A stretch of DNA of 64,000 nt, from contig NZ_JAGEOJ010000001.1 of NCBI RefSeq assembly GCF_017573505.1, positions 797,376 to 861,375 of the forward strand, read 5' to 3'. A model generated the notes under the pieces. That model searched no databases and was not told the DNA's origin. It saw only the letters and a program-made list of their open reading frames with translations. The position numbers and the translations under genes are program-made. Positions 8,498-16,068 of this stretch are shown here, piece after piece; the stretch's first letter is position 1, and every line of letters begins with the position of its first letter. Source of the stretch: Actinomadura barringtoniae. Lineage in GTDB: Bacteria > Actinomycetota > Actinomycetes > Streptosporangiales > Streptosporangiaceae.

Positions 8498-9391
8498 ATG
8501 ACTGACTACGGCAGGCCTTTGGAGTTCGGCTACTTCCTCGTTCCCAACGCGGGCGACCCGTTGCTGCAGACGGCACGTTCGGCGGACCGGCTGGGCCTGG
8601 ACCTGATCGGCGTGCAGGACCACCCGTACCAGCGTCGCTATGTCGACACATGGACACTGCTCAGCATGATCGCGGCGTCGACCGAGCGGATCCGCGTCTT
8701 CCCCGACGTCGCCAGCCTGCCGCTGCGCCCGCCCGCCGTGCTGGCCAAGGCGGCGGCGAGCCTGGACGTGCTGAGCGGCGGACGGGCCGAGCTCGGGCTC
8801 GGCGCCGGCGCGTTCTGGGAGGCGATCGAGGCGTTCGGCGGCCCGCGCCGTACGCGCAAAGAGGCGAGCGAGGCGCTGGAGGAGGCCGTCACCATCATCA
8901 ACAAGGTGTGGAGCGGCGACCGCAACCTGCGCTTCGAAGGCGAGCACTACACGCTGAAGGGCGCCAAGGCGGGACCGGTTCCGGCGCATCGCATCGAGTT
9001 GTGGCTGGGCGTCGGCGGCCCCAAGGGCCTCGCGCTGACCGGACGTGCCGCCGACGGGTGGCTGCCCTCTTCCTCATGGGCGACGCCCGACAAGCTGCCC
9101 GAACTGCACGCCCACATCGACAACGCCGCCGGAGCGGCGGGGCGCAAGCCCGACGAGATCCGCCGCCTCTACAACGTCAACGGGACCATCACCGACGACG
9201 GCCGCTCTGAAGGCTTCCTGCGCGGCCCGGTGTCCCAGTGGGTGGACGAGCTGACGGACCTGACCGTGGGGTCGGGCATGGACACGTTCATCCTGTGGGC
9301 CGAGGGCGACCAGGAGAGGCAGCTCCACCGCTTCGCCGAAGAGGTCATCCCCGCCGTACGCGAGCAGGTGGCCCAGGAACGCACCGTGTAG
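8498..9391 (+). CDS. LLM-class F420-dependent oxidoreductase
   Basis: 297 aa with a TIM-barrel luciferase-like (LLM) pattern. It opens with LEFGYFLVPNAGDP, then LGLDLIGVQDHPYQ, then SLDVLSGGRAELGLGAGAFWE, a conserved flavin/F420-binding block, and LWLGVGGPKGLALTGRAADGW. The family reduces or oxidises organic substrates with coenzyme F420 (or FMN). An AAGGAGG ribosome site precedes ATG 8498. It follows the MarR gene by 87 bp on the same strand and may be co-regulated. Confidence 0.9.
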   Translation: MTDYGRPLEFGYFLVPNAGDPLLQTARSADRLGLDLIGVQDHPYQRRYVDTWTLLSMIAASTERIRVFPDVASLPLRPPAVLAKAAASLDVLSGGRAELGLGAGAFWEAIEAFGGPRRTRKEASEALEEAVTIINKVWSGDRNLRFEGEHYTLKGAKAGPVPAHRIELWLGVGGPKGLALTGRAADGWLPSSSWATPDKLPELHAHIDNAAGAAGRKPDEIRRLYNVNGTITDDGRSEGFLRGPVSQWVDELTDLTVGSGMDTFILWAEGDQERQLHRFAEEVIPAVREQVAQERTV

Positions 9392-9434
9392 CGAACGCAC
9401 GTGTAGCCCTGGCCCGGCAACGCACGGTGTAGCA
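9377..9434. repeat. Three degenerate ACGCAC(N)GTGTAGC repeats
   Basis: Copies of AACGCACCGTGTAGC, AACGCACGTGTAGC and AACGCACGGTGTAGC start at the stop codon of the LLM gene and continue downstream. They are probably copy-slippage products. Confidence 0.55.
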
Positions 9435-9541
9435 AAGGTAGGGAAAAGCCCACCGGCGATCTAGAGCAAGGCCCCGTGAGCGAAAGCCCGCGCCCCGGAA
9501 GTGTTGGAGCCAAGCCACTCCGACACTGAAAAGAGAGCGCG

Positions 9542-11206
9542 ATGAAGCACAGCACCAAGCGGGCGATGGGCACCTCGATCGTTCTGACCGTGGCGGCCGG
9601 GCTGGTGGGTGCCGCCGCATGGCCGAGCATGGCGACCACGGCATCGGCCACACGGCAGCACGGTGGCCGGGACGGTGCGGTGGTCGTGACGGACAAGGGC
9701 GCGGTGCGCGGGGTCGTGAAGGACGACCGCCGCGAATTCCAGGGCATCCCCTACGCGGCACCCCCGGTCGGCAAGCTGCGATGGGCTTCACCGCAACCCG
9801 CGAAGGCTTGGAACGGAACGCGCGACGCGACCAAGCCGGGCAACTCGTGCGCCCAGAACGAGAGCGTGATGGGCGAGAAGGAGAGCCTCAGCGAGGACTG
9901 CCTCTACTTGAACGTGACGGCCCCCACGAACCCGGCGCACAAGAAGCTCCCCGTCATGGTGTGGATCCACGGCGCGGGCTTCCGCAACGGGTCCGGTGCG
10001 CTCTACCGCCCCAACCAGCTCGCCGTGAAGGGCGACGTCATCGTCGTCACCATCAACTACCGGCTCGGCCTGTTCGGCTTCCTCGACCACCCGGCGCTGG
10101 ACGGCGGCGCGGCCAAGCACCGTTCGGGCAACTTCGGCCTGGAGGACCAGCAGGCCGCGCTGCGCTGGGTGAAGCAGAACGCGGGGGCGTTCGGCGGGGA
10201 CTCGGGCAACATGACCGTGTTCGGGGAGTCGGCGGGCGGCGTGAGCACCTGCTCGCAGCTCACCTCCCCGTACGCCGCGGGCCTCTTCCAGCGCGCGATC
10301 ATCCAGAGCGGGCCGTGCACGGTCATGAACTGGCCCGACTTTGACGGGACGCCGTCGCCGACCTGGCTGCCACGCCCGCGCAAGATGGCCGAGGAGCAGG
10401 GCCGCAGCGTCGCCGCCAAGCTCGGCTGCACCGACACCGACCAGGCCAAGGTGGAGTCCTGCCTGCGCGCGCTGGACACCAAGGCGCTGCTCAAGGAGTC
10501 CGACTTCGGGTTCGCGCCGGTGTACGGGGGCGGCGGCGTCCTCCCGGTCTCCCCCGCCGAGGCGCTGCGCAAGGGCACGTTCAACAAGGTGCCGGTGATG
10601 CAGGGCATGACGCGCGACGAGTTCCGGCTCTTCCAGGCCGCGTTCGAGATCTACGGCGTCCCGCCGCTCACGACGCAGGAGGAGTACACCAAGCTCGTCA
10701 ACAAGTACGTCGGCGAGAAGAACGCCCCGAAGGTCCTCGCGCAGTATCCGGCGAGCAAGTACGGCGGCTCGTACAGCATCGCCTGGTCCGCCCTGGTCAC
10801 CGACGCCACGTTCGCCCGCTCGGTCACCAACTCCGCGCACGGTCTCAGCGGCCGCGTCCCGACCTACGCCTACGAGTTCGCCGACCGGAGCGCGCCGTGG
10901 GTCTCGGCGGCCAAGCAGCCCAGCTTCCCGACCGGTGCGTTCCACGCGGCCGAGCTGCAGTACCAGTTCGACACCGACTACTTCACCGGTCGTACGCTCT
11001 CGCCCGTCCAGCAGCGGCTCGCCGACCAGATGACCCGCTACTGGACCACGTTCGCCCGCACCGGTGACCCGAACGGCGCCGGCTCGCCGCGCTGGCAGCA
11101 GGGCGGCGACACCGCCCAGGTCCTCGCCCCCGGCAAGGGCGGCATCCACGCGACCGACTTCGCCCGCGACCACGGCTACGCCTTCTGGAAGTCCATCGAC
11201 GCCTGA
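9542..11206 (+). CDS. Secreted type-B carboxylesterase
   Basis: 554 aa with a signal peptide (TSIVLTVAAGLVGAAAW, likely cleaved near TASA). The type-B carboxylesterase layout is clear: FQGIPYAAPPVGKLRW, SEDCLYLNVTAP with the first disulfide Cys, VMVWIHGAGFRNG for the oxyanion hole, the nucleophile FGESAGG (Ser near residue 226), and GAFHAAELQYQF for the catalytic His. It should hydrolyse carboxylic esters outside the cell. A 13-bp-stem hairpin follows and probably ends its transcript. Confidence 0.93.
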   Translation: MKHSTKRAMGTSIVLTVAAGLVGAAAWPSMATTASATRQHGGRDGAVVVTDKGAVRGVVKDDRREFQGIPYAAPPVGKLRWASPQPAKAWNGTRDATKPGNSCAQNESVMGEKESLSEDCLYLNVTAPTNPAHKKLPVMVWIHGAGFRNGSGALYRPNQLAVKGDVIVVTINYRLGLFGFLDHPALDGGAAKHRSGNFGLEDQQAALRWVKQNAGAFGGDSGNMTVFGESAGGVSTCSQLTSPYAAGLFQRAIIQSGPCTVMNWPDFDGTPSPTWLPRPRKMAEEQGRSVAAKLGCTDTDQAKVESCLRALDTKALLKESDFGFAPVYGGGGVLPVSPAEALRKGTFNKVPVMQGMTRDEFRLFQAAFEIYGVPPLTTQEEYTKLVNKYVGEKNAPKVLAQYPASKYGGSYSIAWSALVTDATFARSVTNSAHGLSGRVPTYAYEFADRSAPWVSAAKQPSFPTGAFHAAELQYQFDTDYFTGRTLSPVQQRLADQMTRYWTTFARTGDPNGAGSPRWQQGGDTAQVLAPGKGGIHATDFARDHGYAFWKSIDA

Positions 11207-11210
11207 TCGT

Positions 11211-12443
11211 TCAATCCTGACGGCCCGGCTCGCCTGCGAGCCGGGCCGCCGGCATGGCCGTCGGCATGGTCGTCGGCATGGTCGTCGGCATGGCCGTCGG
11301 CATGGCGGTCAGCATGGCCAGGACCGCCAGCGCACCGCCGAGCCACATCACGCTCGCGGTGCCGAACGCGTCCAGCACGCGCCCGCCGAGCAGCGCGCCG
11401 AGCGCGATGGACACGTTGAACGCGGCGACGAACAGCGCGGACCCGGCCTCGGGCGCACGCGACGAGGCTCCCAGCAGCCAGATCTGCAGGCTGACCGACA
11501 CGCCTCCGTACGCCAGTCCCCACAGGACCAGCAGCCCGACCGCGATCCAGCCGCGCGTTCCCGCGACCGGCGTGAGCAGCACGGCCACCGCCAGCGCACC
11601 CGTGATGACCAGGACGGTCCTGCGCAGGTGGCGCGACGCGGCGGACCCGGCGGCGAAGTTGCCCGCGATGCCCGCGACCCCGTACGCCAGCAGCAGTGCG
11701 CCGACCAGGCCCGAGTCGATGCCCGACACCCGCTCCAGCACGGGCCGCACGTAGGTGTAGGCGGCGAAGTGCCCGGTCACCAGCAGCAGCGTGAGCACCA
11801 GCCCGGCGCGCAGCCTCGGTTCCCGGAGCAGGCCGGGCACGTCCCCGAGCCGCAGCGCGCGCACCGGAGGGAGCGGCGGCAGCGCGAGCACGAGCGCCGC
11901 CAGAACGGCCAGCGCCAAGACCCCGACCACCACGAAGGCCGCCCGCCAGCCGGCCGCCTGGCCGATGATCGTTCCGGCCGGAACACCGAGGACCGACGCC
12001 ACCGCGACCCCGCTGAAGATCATCGCGGTGGCCCGGCCCGCGGCCTCCTCCGGCACCAGCCGGGACGCCAGCCCGGCCGCGATCGACCAGACGCCGCCGA
12101 TCGCGACCCCGACCAGCACCCGCGCCGCCAGCAGGACGGCGAAGCCCGGCGCCCACGCCGACACCAGGTTGGCCACCGCCAGCGTCGCGGCCAGCGCGGC
12201 GAGCACCACCCGCCGGTCGAACCGCGCGGTCAGCAGCGTGAGCAGCGGCGCGGACACGGCCGCCACCAGCCCCGGAACGGTCATCGTCAGCCCGGCCGTC
12301 CCCTCCGAGACACCGGCGGCCGAGCTCATCGGGGTGATCAGCCCGACGGGCAGCATCTCGGTGGTCACGACGGCGAAGGTGGCGGCGGCCACGGCGAAGA
12401 CCGCGGGCCAGTTCGAACGGCGGACGCAGACAGAAACAGACAT
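11211..12443 (-). CDS. MFS transporter (DHA1-like drug/arabinose-efflux family)
   Basis: 410 aa with about 12 hydrophobic segments, starting NWPAVFAVAAATFAVVTTEMLPVGLI. That N-terminal pattern (TEMLPVGLL) and LTARFDRRVV in loop 2-3 are typical of the DHA1/AraJ group of exporters. It is divergent from a LysR regulator, a classic arrangement for inducible efflux. The C-terminal tail is unusual: a run of MPTAMPTTMPTT repeats encoded by 12-bp tandem units, followed by the residues that overlap a terminator hairpin. Substrate unknown. Confidence 0.9.
   Translation of the reverse strand: MSVSVCVRRSNWPAVFAVAAATFAVVTTEMLPVGLITPMSSAAGVSEGTAGLTMTVPGLVAAVSAPLLTLLTARFDRRVVLAALAATLAVANLVSAWAPGFAVLLAARVLVGVAIGGVWSIAAGLASRLVPEEAAGRATAMIFSGVAVASVLGVPAGTIIGQAAGWRAAFVVVGVLALAVLAALVLALPPLPPVRALRLGDVPGLLREPRLRAGLVLTLLLVTGHFAAYTYVRPVLERVSGIDSGLVGALLLAYGVAGIAGNFAAGSAASRHLRRTVLVITGALAVAVLLTPVAGTRGWIAVGLLVLWGLAYGGVSVSLQIWLLGASSRAPEAGSALFVAAFNVSIALGALLGGRVLDAFGTASVMWLGGALAVLAMLTAMPTAMPTTMPTTMPTAMPAARLAGEPGRQD
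11221..11248. terminator. 13-bp perfect hairpin between convergent genes
   Basis: CGGCCCGGCTCGC and GCGAGCCGGGCCG are separated by 2 nt. It lies 14 bp after the carboxylesterase stop and inside the last codons of the convergent MFS gene, so it probably terminates at least the esterase transcript. Confidence 0.65.
11251..11319. repeat. 12-bp tandem repeats in the MFS 3' end
   Basis: Five to six units of GGCATGGYCGTC (plus strand) encode a repeated M-P-T-A/T on the minus strand. The period is a multiple of three so the frame is preserved. Confidence 0.85.
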
Positions 12444-12536
12444 GCCTCAAGCCTTATTACGCTCATTACCAGGAACAACGCCGAAGAAGGCATCCTTGGA
12501 TTAGTCAGGCTCATCGATCGTCGACCGGGAGGTGCC

Positions 12537-13415
12537 ATGGGCGTGGAGATCCGCGAGCTGGAGGCGTTCCTCGTCCTCAGCGAGGAGCTGCACTTCGGGC
12601 GCGCGGCCGAGCGGCTGTACGTGTCCCAGGGCCGGGTCAGCCAGCTCCTCCAGACCCTCGAACGCCGCATCGGCGGCCGGTTGCTCGAACGCACCAGCCG
12701 CCGCGTCGCCCTCACCCCGCTCGGCGAACGCCTGCTCGCCGACCTGCGCCCCGCCTACGACGGCCTCGTGGGCGCGGTCGACAACGCCCGCGCCGCGGCT
12801 CACGGCATCGAGGGCGTGCTGCGCATCGGCTTCTCCGGGGTGCTGCTGGAACGCCTCACCCGCCGCGTCGAGGCGTTCCAGGACCGGTACCCGAGCTGCG
12901 CGGTGGAGCTGGTCGAGCTGCCGTACGCCGACCCGTTCGGCGCCGTACGGCGGCGGGAGGTGGACGGCGCCATCGTCCTGTCACCCGTCCGCGAGCCCGA
13001 CCTCGAGAGCGGCCCGCCCTTCTCCGTCGAGCCGCTCACCCTCGCCGTCTCGCGGCGGCATCCGTACGCCGGGCGCCCGGCGGTCTCGGCCGAGGAACTG
13101 GCCGGCTGCGCCCTGGTCGCCATCGCCGAGCCCGCACCCCGCTACTGGCGTGAGGCCCAGTCCCCCGTACGGACTCCGGCCGGGCTGCCGATCCCTTCCG
13201 GTCCGGTCGTTTCCACGTTCCAGGAAGGTCTGTCGGCGGTCGCCGCCGATCGAGCCGCGATGCTTTTCTGCACGACGACCGCGTACTACTACGGCCGTAC
13301 GGACATCACGTTCGTCCCGGTCAAGGGCCTGCCGGAGTCGTCGCTGGTGGTCGTGCAGGCCCGTTCGGGCGACGACGCGCGCGTCCGCGCCTTCAGCGAA
13401 ATCGTCACAACCTGA
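12537..13415 (+). CDS. LysR family transcriptional regulator
   Basis: 292 aa from ATG 12537, with GGGAGG a few bases upstream. The N-terminal helix-turn-helix is IRELEAFLVLSEELHFGRAAERLYVSQGRVSQLLQTLERRIGG written in the standard LysR form (ELHFGRAAERLYVSQ). Next is LLERTSRRVALTPLG and then a periplasmic-binding-fold effector domain beginning GVLRIGFSG. It is divergent from the MFS exporter and most likely controls it. The inducer is unknown. Confidence 0.92.
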   Translation: MGVEIRELEAFLVLSEELHFGRAAERLYVSQGRVSQLLQTLERRIGGRLLERTSRRVALTPLGERLLADLRPAYDGLVGAVDNARAAAHGIEGVLRIGFSGVLLERLTRRVEAFQDRYPSCAVELVELPYADPFGAVRRREVDGAIVLSPVREPDLESGPPFSVEPLTLAVSRRHPYAGRPAVSAEELAGCALVAIAEPAPRYWREAQSPVRTPAGLPIPSGPVVSTFQEGLSAVAADRAAMLFCTTTAYYYGRTDITFVPVKGLPESSLVVVQARSGDDARVRAFSEIVTT

Positions 13416-13537
13416 TCCAGGCGCGCGTCCCAGTCGAATTACCCAAAGAGAGTAGCTCGGCACCAGTGGCCTGCTCCCCAAGAGTGAGAGCAAATGGCCC
13501 CTGTCGGAGGATGCGCCCTCCACGAGAAGAGGACATC

Positions 13538-13717
13538 GTGAGATCAGGCGGAATCACGCGGCGCAATCTGGGCAGGGCACGGGGGCGCCGATCGACGGAG
13601 GAGGACGCCATGCCACGCACGACCCGAGTGCGCATCACCAAACGCCCGGCCGACCGGGGTAAACGCAGGAGCCGCCTCGACCTGCGCACACCCTCAGGTC
13701 GCCGGCTCCCCTACTGA
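13538..13717 (+). CDS. Small highly basic peptide (35 or 59 aa)
   Basis: The frame ends at 13717. ATG 13610 has a very good GGAGGAGG site 6-8 bases upstream and gives a 35-aa peptide, MPRTTRVRITKRPADRGK...RRLPY. GTG 13538, after GAAGAGGACATC, would give 59 aa. Both forms are rich in Arg and Lys, with no hydrophobic segment and no cysteine. Such short basic peptides can bind nucleic acid, but I recognise no family. The good ribosome site makes translation plausible. A 14-bp tandem array starts at its stop codon. Confidence 0.45.
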   Translation: MRSGGITRRNLGRARGRRSTEEDAMPRTTRVRITKRPADRGKRRSRLDLRTPSGRRLPY

Positions 13718-13853
13718 CCGGACTCACTGACCCGGACTCAGTGACCCGGACTCACTGACCCGGACTCACTGACCCGGACTTAGTGACCCGGACTCACTGA
13801 CCCGGACTTAGTGACCCGACCCTACCGACCAGGCTCTACTGACCAGGCTCTAC
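13715..13853. repeat. 14-bp tandem repeat array (~10 units)
   Basis: Units of TGACCCGGACTCAC, some TGACCCGGACTTAG, drift into TGACCAGGCTCTAC at the right end. Because 14 is not a multiple of three, the TGA in each unit places stop codons in all plus-strand frames. The array joins the basic-peptide gene to the convergent reductase gene. Confidence 0.9.
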
Positions 13854-14842
13854 TGACGGGCCCGCACCGGCCCCGCGCCGGCGCCGCTGGTCTCGATCGC
13901 GGCGCCGATCTCGGCCAGGTCGGCCTCAGTGAGCTCGACGGTCGCCGCCCTGACCCAGTCATCGACCTGGGCGGGGCGGCGGGCGCCGACGATCGCGCCG
14001 GTGATTCCGGGCCAGGCCAGCACCCACGCGACCGCGATCGCCGCCCGGGGCACGCCGTGCCGCTCGGCGACCGGCGCGAGCGCGTCCGCGACGGCGAGGT
14101 TGGCGGTGAGGCCGGTGGTGAAGTCGGGGGCCGAACGCCGCCAGTCGTCATCGGGCAGCGCCGCGACGCGTTCGGCGGAGAACGCGCCGGTCAGCAGGCC
14201 GGACTGCATCGGCGAGTAGACGATGACGCCGGTGCCGTTCGCCGCGGCCCAGGCGATCTCGCCGGCCTGTGAACGGTTGATGGCCGAGAACGGCGGCTGC
14301 AGCGAGTCCACGTGGCCGACGCGTTCGGCACCTTCCAGCCGTTCGATGCTGTGGTTGGACATCCCGATGGCGCGGACCTTGCCCTCGGCCGTCAGGTCGA
14401 CCATGGTCTGCCAGTACTCCTCGACCGGCGTGCCCGCCTCCGGGGTCTGGTGCACCTGGTAGAGGTCGATGCGCTCCACGCCGAGGCGCCGCAGCGACGC
14501 CTCGCACTCGCGGCGCAGGCTCTCGGCGGTCGCGACCTTCGAGACCCGGCCCGCGTCGTCCCAGACCTCGCCGCCCTTGGTGAACACGAACGGGCGGTCG
14601 GCCTCGGGGATGCCCGCGAGCGCCTTGGCGACGACCTCCTCGGAGTGGCCGAGGCCGTAGACGGCGGCGGTGTCGATCCAGTTGACGCCCGACTCGACCG
14701 CGTGCCGGACGGCCGCGACCGAGTCCGCGTCGTCCTGGCCGCCCCACCCGTGCTGCCAGCTCCCGCCGACCGCCCAGGCACCGAACCCGACCCGGGTGAT
14801 GTCCATCCCGGTCCGCCCGAACGCTTGCACCGGCAACGTCAT
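13850..14842 (-). CDS. Aldo/keto reductase
   Basis: 330 aa TIM-barrel reductase. Catalytic tetrad residues are visible: Asp and Tyr in WIDTAAVYGLGHSEE, Lys in FVFTKGG and His in LYQVHQTPEAG. The C-terminal AIVGARRPAQVDD segment is the usual NADPH-phosphate-binding part. It is the last gene of a run of minus-strand genes that begins with the encapsulin operon, and only 16 bp separate it from the Cys-rich gene upstream. Substrate unknown; a role in tailoring a terpenoid would be speculation. Confidence 0.92.
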   Translation of the reverse strand: MTLPVQAFGRTGMDITRVGFGAWAVGGSWQHGWGGQDDADSVAAVRHAVESGVNWIDTAAVYGLGHSEEVVAKALAGIPEADRPFVFTKGGEVWDDAGRVSKVATAESLRRECEASLRRLGVERIDLYQVHQTPEAGTPVEEYWQTMVDLTAEGKVRAIGMSNHSIERLEGAERVGHVDSLQPPFSAINRSQAGEIAWAAANGTGVIVYSPMQSGLLTGAFSAERVAALPDDDWRRSAPDFTTGLTANLAVADALAPVAERHGVPRAAIAVAWVLAWPGITGAIVGARRPAQVDDWVRAATVELTEADLAEIGAAIETSGAGAGPVRARQ

Positions 14843-14858
14843 GATCTCCCCCTCGCGA

Positions 14859-15101
14859 CTACGGCCAACGGTAGCCGTCGGCCTCGGAGGGCACGTGATA
14901 GGGCAGGTAGCACATGGTCGTCATGTGCTCGTCCTTGCAGGTCAGGCAGAGATAGGTGCGGTGGCCGAGGAGTCCCTTGCCGCGTTCGGCGCACGGCGGG
15001 CAGACGCAGGGCGACCAGCCCACGATCACGCGTCCCGGCACCAGATCGTGGCCTCTCGGGCACAGGAACGGCACATGATCGCGGGCCTGCTCAGTCTGCA
15101 C
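14859..15101 (-). CDS. Small Cys/His-rich (zinc-ribbon-like) protein
   Basis: 80 aa beginning MQTEQARDHVPFLCPRGHDL. It carries CPRGH near residue 14, CVCPPC near 32-37, and CLTC near 52-55, plus further Cys and His, a spacing that suggests one or two zinc sites. It has no signal or membrane segment. It lies 35 bp after the LLM oxidoreductase and 16 bp before the aldo/keto reductase on the same strand, probably in one transcript. I recognise no named family. Confidence 0.7.
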   Translation of the reverse strand: MQTEQARDHVPFLCPRGHDLVPGRVIVGWSPCVCPPCAERGKGLLGHRTYLCLTCKDEHMTTMCYLPYHVPSEADGYRWP

Positions 15102-15136
15102 CCGCTCAGCCTAGTCGAACACATGATCGAGTGACA

Positions 15137-16006
15137 TCACCCGATCCTGGCCAGCCGCGGCGCCACCTTCTCCGCCAGCTCCTCGGCGAACACCGACGGG
15201 TCGCGGTCGGGCATGAACTGCAGCTCGGTGATGCCCAGCTCGGCGTAGCGCTCGGCGGCGGTCAGGCAGGCCTCCGGGTCGTCCAGAACGGGATTGACGT
15301 AGACGGCCGTCTTGGCGATGGCGTCGTAGTCGCGCCCCTCGGCCTCGCAGTGGCCGCGCAGCACGTCGAGCTTGTGCGCCACGTCCTCGGGGCTGGAGGC
15401 GAAGAGGTTACAGGCGTCGGCGTAGCGCGCGACCAGCAGCAGCGTCTTCTTCTCGCCCCCGCCGCCCACCATGATCGGCGGGTGCGGGGCGGAGGCCGGC
15501 GCGGGCACGCACAGCGTCTCGGCCAGCTGGTAGTGGCGGCCCACGAACGGCCCGTCGTTGTCGCTCCACATCTGCTTGCAGATCTGCAGCGACTCCTCGA
15601 GCCGCTCATAGCGTTCGCCCATGGGAACGACGGGAACGCCCAGCGCGCGCTGCTCGCGCTCGTACCAGGAGGCGCCGATGCCGAGGAACGCCCGGCCGCC
15701 CGACAGCACGTCCAGCGTCGTGACGATCTTGGCGAGCAGCCCCGGGTAGCGGTACATCACGCCGGTGACCAGCAGCCCCAGCGTGAGGCGCTCGGTCCTG
15801 GCGGCGACGTAGCCGAGGGTCGTGTAGCCCTCCAGCATGGGCTCGTCGGCGGTGCCGCGATGCTCCATCTGGAAGTAGTGGTCCATCACCGTGAAGCGGT
15901 GGAAGCCGGCCTCGTCCGCGATGCCCGCCGCCTTGGCGATCGTCGCCGGGATGCGGGCCGGGTCGGACGGGTGCGAGTACGTCCAGTAGTGCAGGCCGAT
16001 GTCCAA
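15137..16006 (-). CDS. LLM-class F420-dependent oxidoreductase (TIGR03560-like)
   Basis: 289 aa. The sequence opens MDIGLHYWTYSHPSDP and has GFHRFTVMDHYFQME, LTLGLLVTGVMYRYPGLLAKIVTTLDVLSGGRA in pieces typical of F420-dependent LLM enzymes, then FLGIGASWYEREQRALG and PPIMVGGGGEKKTL. It differs clearly in sequence from the LLM gene at 8498. It lies 62 bp downstream of the Ser/Thr kinase gene. The gap contains one copy of the palindrome GATCAC-N3-GTGATC, so it may have its own regulated promoter. Confidence 0.9.
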   Translation of the reverse strand: MDIGLHYWTYSHPSDPARIPATIAKAAGIADEAGFHRFTVMDHYFQMEHRGTADEPMLEGYTTLGYVAARTERLTLGLLVTGVMYRYPGLLAKIVTTLDVLSGGRAFLGIGASWYEREQRALGVPVVPMGERYERLEESLQICKQMWSDNDGPFVGRHYQLAETLCVPAPASAPHPPIMVGGGGEKKTLLLVARYADACNLFASSPEDVAHKLDVLRGHCEAEGRDYDAIAKTAVYVNPVLDDPEACLTAAERYAELGITELQFMPDRDPSVFAEELAEKVAPRLARIG

Positions 16007-16049
16007 GGGAACCCCTACGTCATCAAAGCTGACAGGTGTCTCCCCAGTA

Positions 16050-16064
16050 GATCACTGCGTGATC
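16050..16064. promoter_or_regulatory. Palindrome GATCAC-TGC-GTGATC
   Basis: Located 44-58 bases upstream of the LLM oxidoreductase start at 16006. The same arms and spacing occur at 574-588 and 25567-25581. Confidence 0.5.
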
Positions 16065-16068
16065 CGGC

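Noticed and set aside
13715..13853. Possible CRISPR array
   Set aside because: Units are only 14 bp and directly adjacent, without spacers, and no cas genes are near. It is a simple tandem repeat.
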